A stretch of 52,589 bases of DNA from positions 1-52,589 of the forward strand of contig CAZTHL010000018.1 of assembly GCA_964613585.1 (NCBI GenBank), in the 5' to 3' direction. Under the pieces are notes generated by a model. The model did not search any database and was not told the origin of the DNA. It was given only the letters and a program-made list of their open reading frames with translations. Positions 15,719 to 24,688 of this stretch are shown piece by piece. Each line of letters opens with the position of its first letter. The stretch's first letter is position 1. This stretch comes from CAZTHL01 sp964613585 (lineage in GTDB: Bacteria > Pseudomonadota > Alphaproteobacteria > DSM-16000 > Inquilinaceae). The position numbers and the translations under genes are program-made.

Positions 15719-16765
15719 ATGGTTTCGGTGGCGGATCGTGTGGCCTATGCCGGCTCGCAGACAGCGCGGGTCGGCTGGTTCATTGCCGAATACTTTCTGG
15801 CCCTACGCGCCTTGGGCAACCAGGTCGAGCAGGACTATGGCCGGCGCGCGCGGACGACGGCGGACGGGCTCTCGTGGCTCAGCCGCGAGCTGTACCAGCT
15901 GTTCCGGCGCGACTGGGACAACATCGCGGCCGGCTTCTACAAGCCGCCCCATGACATGAGCCGGCCGCCGCAGCGGCTGCTGGCGACGGCGCGCGCCTAT
16001 TTCGACGATCTGCCACGGGTCAACCGGCGTCGGCTGGCCCGCGGCAACAGCGAGGTGTACCGGGCCCCGCCGCCCGGGACGCCGAAGCTGCCCCGCTATT
16101 ACCTCCAGAATTTCCATTATCAGACGGACGGCTACCTGTCGGAACGGTCGGCGCGGCTCTACGACCATCAGGTCGAGATCCTGTTCGGCGGTGGCGCCGA
16201 CGCGATGCGGCGTCGCCTGCTGGTGCCGATCCATTTTTACCTGCGTCGGCGGCGGGCCGCCGAGGTCCGCCTCATCGATGTGGCCAGCGGCACCGGCCAG
16301 TTCCTGACCTTCCTCAAGGACAATCATCCGGCGATGGACGTGACCGCGCTCGACCTGTCGGCGCCGTACCTTGCCGAGGCGCGGCGCCGGCTTGAGCGCT
16401 ACGGCCGCATCCGCTATGCGGTGGGCGGCGCCGAGGCGATCCCGCTGCCCGACGCCAGCGTCGATCTGGTCACCTGCATCTTCCTGTTCCATGAGCTGCC
16501 GCGCAGGGTCCGCGCCGCGGCCGCCACCGAGATGGCGCGCGTGCTCAAGCCGGGCGGCCAGGTGCTGTTCCTCGACAGCATCCAGCGCGGCGATCGCGAC
16601 AACCTCGACAAGCTGCTCGACGCTTTTCCCCAGCAGTATCACGAGCCCTACTACGACGACTACACGCGTCAGGACCTGCCGGCCTTGTTCGAGGATGCCG
16701 GGTTGCGGCTCGGCGGCAGCGATATCGTGTTCATGTCAAAGATGATGGTGCTCGAGAAGCCCTGA
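15719..16765 (+). CDS. SAM-dependent class I methyltransferase
   Basis: A 348-residue protein with a C-terminal Rossmann methyltransferase domain from about residue 178: motif I LIDVASGTGQFLTFLKD, acidic motif II region VTALDLSAPYLAEA, then GGAEAIPLPDASVDLVTCIFLFHELP (motifs III-IV) and MARVLKPGGQVLFLDS. The N-terminal 170 residues are not a known domain to me. They contain conserved-looking aromatic segments such as PKLPRYYLQNFHYQTDGYLSERSARLYDHQVE, which suggests a substrate-binding cap. Such two-part proteins are common in alphaproteobacteria and cyanobacteria with unknown substrate. No operon partner. The start at ATG 15719 is supported only by frame. Confidence 0.85.
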   Translation: MVSVADRVAYAGSQTARVGWFIAEYFLALRALGNQVEQDYGRRARTTADGLSWLSRELYQLFRRDWDNIAAGFYKPPHDMSRPPQRLLATARAYFDDLPRVNRRRLARGNSEVYRAPPPGTPKLPRYYLQNFHYQTDGYLSERSARLYDHQVEILFGGGADAMRRRLLVPIHFYLRRRRAAEVRLIDVASGTGQFLTFLKDNHPAMDVTALDLSAPYLAEARRRLERYGRIRYAVGGAEAIPLPDASVDLVTCIFLFHELPRRVRAAAATEMARVLKPGGQVLFLDSIQRGDRDNLDKLLDAFPQQYHEPYYDDYTRQDLPALFEDAGLRLGGSDIVFMSKMMVLEKP

Positions 16766-16955
16766 GGCGTGGCCGGCGGGCGATCCCTGACCGGTGGTTG
16801 TCATTAAAGCTTCACGCTATTGACACCTTGGTGATGCCCATCGATATGGCGTGCGGGCCGGGACCGATGCCGTTCCCGGCCCGTTTCGGTATTGGCATTG
16901 CCGCTCCCCCACGCCACCGCGGGTCGCCCGCGACTTGGAAAGGCTCCCGGCCACG

Positions 16956-18533
16956 ATGCGCCGCCCCGATCGCCACGTCGAAGTCGAGATGAAGCTGTCC
17001 GCCACGCCGGACGGCTTCGCTGCCCTGGAAGCCTCGCCGCTGCTGGGTGCGGCCACGCTGGAGCCGCCGTGGCCCCGCCATCTTGAGTCCGTCTACTACG
17101 ACACATCGGATCTGCGGCTGCGCGCCCGGCGCGTCGCCCTGCGCGTCCGCCGGGTCGACGGCCGCTTCGTCCAGACCGTCAAATCGGCCGGCGCGGCGAC
17201 GGGCGGCCTGCAACGCCGCGGCGAATGGGAAGCGCCGGTCGATGGGCTGGCGCCGGCGCCGGCGGCCATGACCGAGCCGGCGGCCGCCGCCGCGCTTGAG
17301 GGCATCGCGGTCGACGACCTGCAGCCCTTGTTCGCCACCCGCGTCGAGCGGCGCGCCCGCCGGGTCCGCTTCGGGCCCCCGGGGGCCGCCGCCGACATCG
17401 AGGTCGCCTTCGACGAGGGCATGCTCGAGGCCGGCGAGCGCACGGAGCCGATCCGCGAGATCGAGCTGGAGCTGATCGACGGGCCGGCCGCGCCGCTGCA
17501 CGATCTGGCGCTGGCGCTGCATCGCCTTGCCCCGGTCCGGGTCGAGCCGCAAAGCAAGGCCGCGCGCGGCTATGCCCTGGCCACGGGCGACGTGCCGGCG
17601 CCGGTCAAGGCCAAGCGTCTCAGCCTCGACGCCGAGCAACCGGCCGAGCGGGTGATCACGGCCGTGCTCGGGGCCGGGCTCGAGCAATGGATGGCCAACC
17701 AGGACCCGGTCCTCGATGGCAGCGATCCCGAGGGCGTGCACCAGATGCGGGTGGCGCTGCGCCGGCTGCGCTCCGCTCTCAGCCTGTTCAAAGACGTGCT
17801 GCCGGGCCGGACCACAGGCTGGATCCGGGACGAGACGCGCTGGCTCGCCGGCAGCCTCGGGCCGGCGCGGGAATGGGACGTGTTCATGGCCCAGACCCTG
17901 GCGCCGGTCGAGCAGGCGGCGCCCGGTGATCCCGGCCTGGCGGCGGTGCGCGCCGCCGCCGAGGCGGAGCGGCAGGCCGGCTACGAGACCGCGCGCGCGG
18001 TGATCGGCTCGCCCCGCTACACGACACTGGTGCTCAGCGTCGGCCGCTGGCTCGACACGTCCGGCTGGCGGGAGGCCGCCGACGCCGAGACCCTGGCCCG
18101 GCTCGACGCGCCGGCGCTCGACTTCACCCGCGGCCTGCTCGGCAAGCGCCACCGCAAGCTGCTCAAGGCGGGCAAGCGGTTCGACACCCTGACGCCGGAA
18201 GAGCGGCACCAGGCGCGCATCCAGGCGAAGAAGCTGCGCTACCCCGCCGACTTCTTCCGCAGCCTTTATCCGAAGAAGCCGACCAAGGCGTTCCTCGAGG
18301 CGCTCGCCCGGCTGCAGGACGGCCTTGGCCACCTGAATGATGTCGCCACCGCCCGGACCCTGGTCGGCACGCTCCTGGTGCGGCCGGCCGACACCGTCGA
18401 GGCGGCCGTCGATCGGAGCCTGGGCGCCGGCCTCGTGCTTGGCTGGCACACCCGCGGCGCGGCCGACCTGGAGCCCGCCATCCGCAAGGACTGGCGCGCC
18501 TTCGCCAGGACGGAGCCGTTCTGGCGGCCATGA
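16956..18533 (+). CDS. CYTH and CHAD domain-containing protein
   Basis: A 525-residue two-domain protein. Residues about 5-200 form a CYTH triphosphate-tunnel domain: the signature ExExK appears as EVEMKL at residues 8-13, followed by YYDTSDLRLRARRVALRVRRV and IREIELELIDG. Residues about 230-520 form a CHAD helical domain with His-rich helices (GVHQMRVALRRLRSALSLFKDVLP and RHQARIQAKKLRYPADFF). ATG 16956 puts the ExExK motif at the expected position; earlier starts would add an unrelated leader. CYTH enzymes hydrolyse triphosphates or tripolyphosphate, and CHAD binds polyphosphate, so a role in polyphosphate metabolism is likely. The window's phosphate uptake genes are a few kb away but not in the same operon. 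Confidence 0.93.
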   Translation: MRRPDRHVEVEMKLSATPDGFAALEASPLLGAATLEPPWPRHLESVYYDTSDLRLRARRVALRVRRVDGRFVQTVKSAGAATGGLQRRGEWEAPVDGLAPAPAAMTEPAAAAALEGIAVDDLQPLFATRVERRARRVRFGPPGAAADIEVAFDEGMLEAGERTEPIREIELELIDGPAAPLHDLALALHRLAPVRVEPQSKAARGYALATGDVPAPVKAKRLSLDAEQPAERVITAVLGAGLEQWMANQDPVLDGSDPEGVHQMRVALRRLRSALSLFKDVLPGRTTGWIRDETRWLAGSLGPAREWDVFMAQTLAPVEQAAPGDPGLAAVRAAAEAERQAGYETARAVIGSPRYTTLVLSVGRWLDTSGWREAADAETLARLDAPALDFTRGLLGKRHRKLLKAGKRFDTLTPEERHQARIQAKKLRYPADFFRSLYPKKPTKAFLEALARLQDGLGHLNDVATARTLVGTLLVRPADTVEAAVDRSLGAGLVLGWHTRGAADLEPAIRKDWRAFARTEPFWRP

Positions 18534-18549
18534 CGGCGCGCAAGACGTT

Positions 18550-18572
18550 CCCCTGCGCATCACGCGCAGGGG
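18550..18572 (+). terminator. Hairpin downstream of the CYTH-CHAD gene
   Basis: CCCCTGCGC (18550-18558), loop ATCAC, GCGCAGGGG (18564-18572): a perfect 9-bp stem starting 17 bp after the stop. No T-run follows. The rest of the gap up to 18823 has no supported feature. Confidence 0.55.
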
Positions 18573-18823
18573 CATGCGCGCTTGCCGATGGCGGCGGGGA
18601 CTGCCTGCAAAACGAGAGACTCTTCAATCTCCCTGCCCCATGCGCTGCATGTGGGCGAGCCGGGGAGGGGGTGACGGCAGCGGCCTCGTGAGCGTTACCG
18701 ATCGAGCGGCATCCGGGGATGCTGGCCCCTACCCTGCCCGACGCGCCGCGCCGGACCGGGGATCAAGAGAGCTTTGGCTTGATCGCGCTCCCTCCACCTG
18801 ACCAGGGTCACGGAAAGGGAGCG

Positions 18824-19750
18824 TCAGGCGCCTGTCTTGGGCGGCGCCACCAGTTCGAGGCGGGGCGGATGGGTGGCCTCGCGCCGGCCCTGCTCAAAGG
18901 CGATCAGCGCCTGCTTTCGCAAGGCGCCCCATCGGTAATGATGGATCACCCCCGACTTCTGGATGACACGATGGCATGGGATCAGCAGCGACAGCGGGTT
19001 GGCGCCACAGGCCCGGCCGACCGCGCGCGCCGCCCCCGGCTGGCCGATGGCCGTGGCGATGTCCTGGTAGCTGACCAGCGCGCCCGTCGGGATCCGGAGC
19101 AGCGCCTCCCATACCTTGATCTGGAAGCTGCTGCCCCGGAGCAGCAGGCGCAGTGGCTCGACCTCGGTCTCGGCGGCCCGCTCGTCGAAGGCGAAGGCCC
19201 GCTCGGCCACCGGGGCTGTCGCCGCCTGGTCATGCACCAGGAGCGCCCCGGGCCACTCGTCGCGGAACAGCTCGATGGCCTCGCCGTCGTCGTCGTCCGG
19301 CACAAAACCGAACCAGCACACGCCGCGCTCGGTCAGCCCGATCAGCGCGCGTCCGACCGGCCCGTCGTGCAGCCCCCAGCGGATGGTGAGCGAGCGGCCC
19401 GCGGTCTTGTACTCGCCCGGGGTCATGGCCTCGAGGCTGAGGAACAGGTCGTGCAGCCGGCTCGGGCCCGACAGGCCGACATCGAGCGCCGTGTCGAGCA
19501 CGCTGCGGTTCTCCACCAGCAGACGCTTGGCATGGTTGACCGTGAGGAACTGGCCGAAGCGCTTCGGGCTGATGCCGGCGCGACGCTTGAACACCCGCTG
19601 GAAGTGGAATGTGCTCATGCCCGCGACCCGGGCCAGCGTCTCGAGCGACGGCTGCTCCTGGTAATGAGCGATCAGATGGTCGATGGCGCGCGCGATCGAG
19701 CGGTCGTGGGCGGCCACGGTCGGTTCCGGCGCTTCCAGGGCCTGCAGCAT
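18824..19750 (-). CDS. Ada-like AraC/methylated-DNA cysteine methyltransferase, without the Ada N-terminal domain
   Basis: A 308-residue fusion. Residues about 18-115 are an AraC-type double helix-turn-helix (LETLARVAGMSTFHFQRVFKRRAGISP, then ALDVGLSGPSRLHDLF). Residues about 120-205 are the ribonuclease-like MGMT N-terminal domain. The C-terminal MGMT catalytic domain has RIPTGALVSYQDIA, the active-site IPCHRVIQKSG and YRWGALRKQALIAFE. It repairs O6-methylguanine by transferring the methyl group to its own Cys. Classical Ada has an extra N-terminal zinc domain with a methyl-accepting Cys that switches on the regulator; that domain is missing here, a common variant whose inducer sensing is unclear. 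Confidence 0.93.
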   Translation of the reverse strand: MLQALEAPEPTVAAHDRSIARAIDHLIAHYQEQPSLETLARVAGMSTFHFQRVFKRRAGISPKRFGQFLTVNHAKRLLVENRSVLDTALDVGLSGPSRLHDLFLSLEAMTPGEYKTAGRSLTIRWGLHDGPVGRALIGLTERGVCWFGFVPDDDDGEAIELFRDEWPGALLVHDQAATAPVAERAFAFDERAAETEVEPLRLLLRGSSFQIKVWEALLRIPTGALVSYQDIATAIGQPGAARAVGRACGANPLSLLIPCHRVIQKSGVIHHYRWGALRKQALIAFEQGRREATHPPRLELVAPPKTGA

Positions 19751-19867
19751 GACGAGGGTTCCTCACCAGTGTTCAAGCTCACCGTAGGCGGACACCAGGC
19801 GAGCGGACACCCGAATATTGCGAAAGCCTCCCGGGTGCTCCCGGCCTGCCGGCGGCCGCGCGGCGCG

Positions 19868-20404
19868 TCAGGCCGGCCGCTCGGTCAGCGCCGTCGGCTG
19901 GCGCACGCCGTCCAGCGCCGCCCGTAGCGCGCGGGCGAGGTCGAGCCGCTCCTTCGGCGACAGGAAGGCGCCGACGATGATCGAGCGGCCATGGCTCGAC
20001 AGCAGGATCTGGCTCTCGTGGCGGACCGGATCGTCGATCGACACCCTCAGCCAGTGCGGCTGGAACCGGGCCACCTGGCATGCTCCGTGAGCATCCCCGC
20101 GCTCGACCGTCAGCAGATCGCGGGTCAGCCGCAGGCGCTCGTAGATCCGCGCACTTCGGTAGTTCTGGCGCAGGCACAGCCACAGCACCAGGACCTCGAG
20201 ACCGTAGAAGCCGAACACCGGCCAGGCGCCTTGCATCAGGAAGATCCCGCCCACCCCGAGGGAGACGGCGACCACGGCGCCCATCACGATGCGGAAGCCG
20301 CGGCCGCTGAGGCTGCGGTGCGGGTGCAGGAAGGCGTCGAACACCACCGGCCCCGTCTCCGCGGGGACGGGTCCGGCACCGTGGGCGTGCGACGACGTCG
20401 TCAT
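19868..20404 (-). CDS. DUF2244 family membrane protein
   Basis: A 178-residue protein from ATG 20404. After a short polar N-terminus (VFDAFLHPHRSLSGRGF) come two close transmembrane helices (IVMGAVVAVSLGVGGIFL and WPVFGFYGLEVLVLWLCL), then a cytoplasmic domain with NYRSARIYERLRLTRDLLTVER and SSHGRSIIVGAFLSPKERLDLARALRAAL, all characteristic of DUF2244. This family is widespread in alphaproteobacteria, often next to endonuclease III, as here (divergent, 86 bp apart). Function unknown. Confidence 0.92.
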   Translation of the reverse strand: MTTSSHAHGAGPVPAETGPVVFDAFLHPHRSLSGRGFRIVMGAVVAVSLGVGGIFLMQGAWPVFGFYGLEVLVLWLCLRQNYRSARIYERLRLTRDLLTVERGDAHGACQVARFQPHWLRVSIDDPVRHESQILLSSHGRSIIVGAFLSPKERLDLARALRAALDGVRQPTALTERPA

Positions 20405-20490
20405 GATGCCGAAAGATAGCGGCGCCGTGGGCGCGGTAAAGCCGCCGGCGCAGCCTTTCGCGTCCACGGCCGGCCGGCTATACGAGGCCC

Positions 20491-21249
20491 ATGACTCCCG
20501 AGATGGTCGACGAGGCGTTCCGCCGGCTGGCCGAGGCCAACCCGGAGCCTGTGAGCGAGCTTGCGCATCGCAGCCCCTACACCCTGCTGGTCGCCGTGGT
20601 GCTGTCGGCGCAGGCAACCGATGCCGGTGTCAACCGCGCGACCGAGCGGCTGTTCGCCGAGGCCGACACGCCCGCGGCCGTGCTGGCGCTTGGCGAGGAC
20701 CGTCTCAAGGAGCACATCCGGACCCTCGGACTGTTCAACAACAAGGCGAGAAACATCCGGGCGCTCTCTGAGATCCTCGTCAACGAGCATGGCGGCCGGG
20801 TTCCCGAGGATCGCGCGGCGCTGGAGCGCCTGCCAGGAGTCGGCCGCAAGACCGCCAACGTGGTCCTGAACGTCGCCTTCGGCCAGCCGACCATCGCGGT
20901 CGACACGCACATATTCCGGGTAGCCAACCGAACCGGCATGGCCTCGGGGCGGACCGTCGAGGAGGTGGAGCAGGGGCTGCTGCAGGTGGTGCCGGAGCGC
21001 TGGCGCCGGCACGCCCACCACTGGCTGATCCTGCATGGCCGCTATGTCTGCAAGGCGCGTCGGCCGGACTGTCCGCGCTGCCCGATCCGCGACCTGTGCG
21101 CGTTCGAGCCGAAGACCCAGGCGGCCGGGGACATCGGGGCGGATGCCGGCGTCGGCCCGGGCAGCATGCCGGGCAGGACGGGGGCAAGGGTGCGCAAGCC
21201 CTCCACGGCCGGCCGGTCACCGGCGTCGAGGGCCCGTCGATCGGATTAG
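20491..21249 (+). CDS. nth: Endonuclease III
   Basis: A 252-residue bifunctional DNA glycosylase/AP lyase that removes oxidised pyrimidines in base excision repair. The helix-hairpin-helix motif LPGVGRKTANVVLN carries the catalytic Lys, and IAVDTHIFRVANR carries the catalytic Asp. The iron-sulfur cluster ligands follow in the standard spacing Cys-x6-Cys-x2-Cys-x5-Cys (CKARRPDCPRCPIRDLC). The C-terminal tail of about 45 residues after the cluster is longer than usual and low in conserved features; it may be read-through into non-conserved DNA. Confidence 0.97.
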   Translation: MTPEMVDEAFRRLAEANPEPVSELAHRSPYTLLVAVVLSAQATDAGVNRATERLFAEADTPAAVLALGEDRLKEHIRTLGLFNNKARNIRALSEILVNEHGGRVPEDRAALERLPGVGRKTANVVLNVAFGQPTIAVDTHIFRVANRTGMASGRTVEEVEQGLLQVVPERWRRHAHHWLILHGRYVCKARRPDCPRCPIRDLCAFEPKTQAAGDIGADAGVGPGSMPGRTGARVRKPSTAGRSPASRARRSD

Positions 21250-21447
21250 GCCCGCCGATCAACCTCGGCGTGGTGGCGACCCGCGGACACCGAACTCCGG
21301 CATGCCCGCCGAGTCAGGCGTGCCGGCCGGCCCCCTTGCCCGGCGGGGCCAGGCCCGCGTTAAGCCCGCGTTAAAGCCCGCATCGGGCAGGCAGCACGGA
21401 TGAGCGAGGGCACCAGCCGTAGGGCGGCTGAAGGGCTCCATCCCGAC

Positions 21448-21472
21448 CTTCCCCCACAGTGGGTGGGGGAAG
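21448..21472. terminator. Hairpin between nth and the bactofilin gene
   Basis: CTTCCCCCAC (21448-21457) and GTGGGGGAAG (21463-21472) form a perfect 10-bp stem with a 5-base loop in the 322-bp gap between convergent genes. It could be a bidirectional terminator or a dispersed palindromic repeat. The gap also contains short direct repeats of GCGTTAA type around 21357-21376 and nothing else I can support. Confidence 0.5.
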
Positions 21473-21571
21473 GGGGACACCGTGGCAGGACCGCTGCTGC
21501 GGGTGAAGGCGCCGGATGCAGGCGCCGGATGAAGGCGCCGGCGTCGGCCGAACGGGGTCGGGCGGCGCGGC

Positions 21572-22336
21572 TTACTCGCCGGCCTTGTCGGCGGCGGCCG
21601 CGGCCGACGGGACCTCGCGGATCGAGGCCACGGTCGACTCGAGCGGATCGACGGTGCCGATGACCCGGCCGCCGGCCACCACCTCGAGCTCGCCATAGCG
21701 CAGCGCGCCGGAGACGACGCCGGTGCCGCGCACGGTCAGCCGGCCCTTGACCGTCAGGTCGCCCTCGAAGCGGCCGCCGATGTCAGCCTCCTCGATCTCG
21801 GCGCTGCCCTTGAACACGCCGCCGTCCGCCACCTCGATGGTGCGACAGTCCTTGATGCGGGCCTCTATCTTGCCCTCGACCACCAAGTGATCGCAGGCGG
21901 TGATCTCACCGGTGAGCGAGATGCCGCTGCCGACCAGGAGGCGATTGCCGCCGTCCTTCGGCGTGATCTCCGAGCGGCCCTCGGTGGCCGGCGGCCGGCG
22001 CGCGGGCGCGGCGGACGGCATGTCGACGACCCGGCGCGGCGGCTCCGGCTTGAACGAGGATGGCGTATCCTTCTGGGTGCTCATGGCGACTCCCTGGCTC
22101 GCCGGCTGGGCCGGGCTGCTGGCGTGCGATGGGCTGGCGGTCGGGTGGCCGGCCTGCGGGCTGCCGGCAGGCGTGCTGCCGCTGCCGGCAGCCGGCGGGG
22201 CCGCGCGGCTGGCTTGAGAGGGCGCGGCCTCCGGCCGCTGCCCCGAGCTCGGCGACGAGGTCTGCGACCCCTTTTCGGCCCGCGGCTCCGCTTCGGCTCC
22301 GGGCCCGCTGGATGGTGTAGGACGTCGACGGAACAC
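21572..22336 (-). CDS. Bactofilin (polymer-forming cytoskeletal protein)
   Basis: A 254-residue bactofilin. Residues 1-125 are a disordered Ser/Pro/Ala/Gly-rich leader. The right-handed beta-helix core follows at about 130-240, visible as repeating short strands: LLVGSGISLTGEITACDHLVVEGKIEA, TIEVADGGVFKGSAEIEEADIGGRFEG, LTVKGRLTVRGTGVVSG. These proteins self-polymerise without nucleotide and act as scaffolds at the membrane, for example for stalk or cell-wall enzymes. The leader here is longer than in typical bactofilins. Confidence 0.93.
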   Translation of the reverse strand: MFRRRPTPSSGPGAEAEPRAEKGSQTSSPSSGQRPEAAPSQASRAAPPAAGSGSTPAGSPQAGHPTASPSHASSPAQPASQGVAMSTQKDTPSSFKPEPPRRVVDMPSAAPARRPPATEGRSEITPKDGGNRLLVGSGISLTGEITACDHLVVEGKIEARIKDCRTIEVADGGVFKGSAEIEEADIGGRFEGDLTVKGRLTVRGTGVVSGALRYGELEVVAGGRVIGTVDPLESTVASIREVPSAAAAADKAGE

Positions 22337-22425
22337 GGGCTCCCCCTGTCTTTAAGCGCGCTTTTACCGATACTTAGTAGCAGCGGCGAAGAGTGCCGCC
22401 ATGACTAGCGGTCTGACCTCGCCAG

Positions 22426-23091
22426 TCAAGCCTTTCCTGCGATCTGCTGGTGGATATGCACCATGAACGCGGTGCCGATCACCGGAACCAACAGGTTGAG
22501 TAGAGGCACGGACATGAGCAGGGCAAGAATTACACCCGCCGCGAGCAGCCGGGGCCCGTGGCGGCTGCGCAAGCGGCGCAGGTCCTTTGGCTTGATTCGG
22601 CGCAGCGCCACCAGCTCGAAATATTCGCGGCCGAGCAGATAGCCATTGATCAGCAGGAACACGACCGCGTTCAAGCCGGGCACCCAGTAGGCGACCACGA
22701 GGCCGAGCAGGTTGAACAGAAGCAGGATGAGAAAGAACTTGGCGGCGGTGCCGATCGCCTCGGCGACCGACTGGCTGCGTCCGGGCCCGAGCTGCGGATA
22801 GTAGCGCTGCTCGACCGCGTCGGCGACCCGGTCGAGCAGCAGGCTGCTGATGGCGCCGGCCAGACCGGGGAAGGCCAGGATCGCCAGCACCACCGCGCCC
22901 ACCCCGCCGGCGAGATCCAGGGTGCGGTCGAGCCAGACGATGCCCACGAGTTCGAGCCGGTCGAGCAGCACCCCGAGCGCCGCGACCACGGCGACGAGGC
23001 CGAGCGCCGCGCCCAGCACGCCGAGCCAGACCACCCGGCGCAGGCGCGGGTCGCCCAGCTGGTCGAAGGCGCGGATCAGGGCGGTCAGCAT
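22426..23091 (-). CDS. EI24/CysZ-like integral membrane protein
   Basis: A 221-residue inner-membrane protein with about four to five hydrophobic segments (LGVLGAALGLVAVVAALGVLL, GVGAVVLAILAFPGLAGAISSLLL, FFLILLLFNLLGLVVAYWV, LLAAGVILALLMSVPLLNLLVPV). The segment VPGLNAVVFLLINGYLLGREYFELVALRR is typical of the EI24 domain family that includes the sulfate permease CysZ. YYPQLGPGRSQS also fits the family. No sulfur assimilation genes are nearby, so transport of sulfate is only one possibility. It lies 89 bp upstream of bactofilin on the same strand. Confidence 0.85.
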   Translation of the reverse strand: MLTALIRAFDQLGDPRLRRVVWLGVLGAALGLVAVVAALGVLLDRLELVGIVWLDRTLDLAGGVGAVVLAILAFPGLAGAISSLLLDRVADAVEQRYYPQLGPGRSQSVAEAIGTAAKFFLILLLFNLLGLVVAYWVPGLNAVVFLLINGYLLGREYFELVALRRIKPKDLRRLRSRHGPRLLAAGVILALLMSVPLLNLLVPVIGTAFMVHIHQQIAGKA

Positions 23092-23339
23092 CGGCGGATG
23101 TCACGCTCCGGGCGCTCTCTCGACCCGGCGGCCTCCGACCGGACGGGCCCGCCGGGGCGCCGCCGGAGACCGCGGATCAGCGTGGCCGGCCTTGTACGGC
23201 CCGAGCCTTGGTAGGTTCAAGGGGCCGGCGCGGCCTTGCCGGTGAGGCGCCCGCCGCTATACTCGCGGCTGCTCTGAGCAACTGCACAATCCCGACAGGC
23301 AGAGCATCATCCCGACACACAGAGCAACGGAGCCCGTCC

Positions 23340-24404
23340 ATGGCCGCTCTCTACCACGTGGTCGGTGTCGGCAACGCCATCGTCGACGTCCTGGCCCAGG
23401 CGGACGATGCCTTCCTGGCCGAGCAGCGCCTCGACAAGGGCGCCATGACCTTGATCGACGCCGCCCAGGCCGAGGCGCTCTACGCGCGCATGGGACCCGG
23501 ACGGGAGATCTCCGGTGGCTCTGCAGCCAACACCGTGGCCGGCGTCGCCTCCCTGGGCGGCAAGGCGGCCTATATCGGCAAGGTCTGCGACGACCAGCTC
23601 GGTGCCGTGTTCCGCCACGATCTGCGCGCCACCGGCGTCGACTTCGACACGCGACCCGTGCAGGGCGAGCCGCCGACGGCACGTTGCCTGGTCCTGGTGA
23701 CGCCGGATGCCCAACGCACGATGAACACCTACCTGGGCGCCTCGGTCGAGCTCGGGCCCGACGACATCGATCCCGAGCTGATCAGCGGCGCGCAGATCGT
23801 CTATCTGGAGGGCTATCTCTGGGATCGACCCAACGCCAAGGAGGCCTTCCGCAAGGCCGCGCAGATCGCCCACGACTCGGGCCGCCGGGTGGCGCTCAAC
23901 CTCTCGGACACGCGCTGCGTCGAGCGGCACCGCGAGAGCTTCCGCGAGCTCGTCAACGGGCACGTTGACGTGCTGTTCGCCAACCTGGGCGAGGCGGCCG
24001 CGTTGTTCGAGGTGCACGACCTGAACGAGGTGATCGACGCGGTGCGGGTCGATTGCGAGATCGCGGCGATCACCCGGAGCGAGCTGGGATCGGTCGTGGT
24101 CGAGGGGCTGAGCGTCTACGAGATCGCCGCCGAGCCGGTCGACCGGGTGGTCGACACCACCGGGGCCGGCGACCTTTATGCCGCGGGCTTTCTCTACGGC
24201 TTCACCCAGGGGCGGCACCTGGCGGAATGCGGCCGGATCGGCAGCATCGCCGCGGCCGAGGTGATCAGCCACTACGGCGCTCGCCCCGAGGCCAGGCTGC
24301 CCGAGCTGGTGCAGCGCACCCTCGCCGCCGCGTCCGGCAATGGCGCCGGCCGCTACGCCGCTAGAGAGCGTTTCCGCCTGACGCGGGCCGGCGATCCCGC
24401 CTAA
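23340..24404 (+). CDS. Adenosine kinase (PfkB family carbohydrate/nucleoside kinase)
   Basis: A 354-residue PfkB-family kinase of the adenosine kinase branch, which phosphorylates adenosine to AMP with ATP. ATG 23340 follows CGGAG. Landmarks: N-terminal HVVGVGNAIVDVLAQAD, the first PfkB signature GGSAANTVAGVASLGGKAAYIGKV, and the second signature DTTGAGDLYAAGFLYGF, with the catalytic Asp in GAGD. The last residues (RERFRLTRAGDPA) are encoded by a dispersed inverted-repeat element, so the native C-terminus has probably been replaced or extended by a repeat insertion. Confidence 0.93.
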   Translation: MAALYHVVGVGNAIVDVLAQADDAFLAEQRLDKGAMTLIDAAQAEALYARMGPGREISGGSAANTVAGVASLGGKAAYIGKVCDDQLGAVFRHDLRATGVDFDTRPVQGEPPTARCLVLVTPDAQRTMNTYLGASVELGPDDIDPELISGAQIVYLEGYLWDRPNAKEAFRKAAQIAHDSGRRVALNLSDTRCVERHRESFRELVNGHVDVLFANLGEAAALFEVHDLNEVIDAVRVDCEIAAITRSELGSVVVEGLSVYEIAAEPVDRVVDTTGAGDLYAAGFLYGFTQGRHLAECGRIGSIAAAEVISHYGARPEARLPELVQRTLAAASGNGAGRYAARERFRLTRAGDPA

Positions 24405-24416
24405 ACCGGAAACGCT
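24364..24416. repeat. Dispersed inverted-repeat element, copy 1
   Basis: AGCGTTTCCG (24367-24376) and CGGAAACGCT (24407-24416) form a perfect 10-bp inverted repeat 30 bp apart. The left arm and the following CCTGACGCG are shared with a second copy at 31732: 22 identical bases starting at 24364. It overlaps the end of the adenosine kinase gene and could act as a hairpin terminator. Confidence 0.8.
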
Positions 24417-24688
24417 GTAGGCCCGGGATCCGGCCGGATCCCGAGGCGAGCCTGGTCGTTCCCGGCGTGCCCGCCGGTGCCGGGTTCCGGGCGGAGACCG
24501 GGCCTGCCTCTCGGCATGGCCTTGATGTCAAGTTTTGCGCCATAATCTGCCGTTAGCGTTGACGGTTGCCGCCGGTCGCGGCGGCGCGCTGCGGGTGGCG
24601 ACGTCACGCCCCCGCTATGATATGGCGCAACGGGCACGGAGACGTGCCCGGGAGTGCGCTTTCTGTGGACATCGGCGGCGGGACGGTC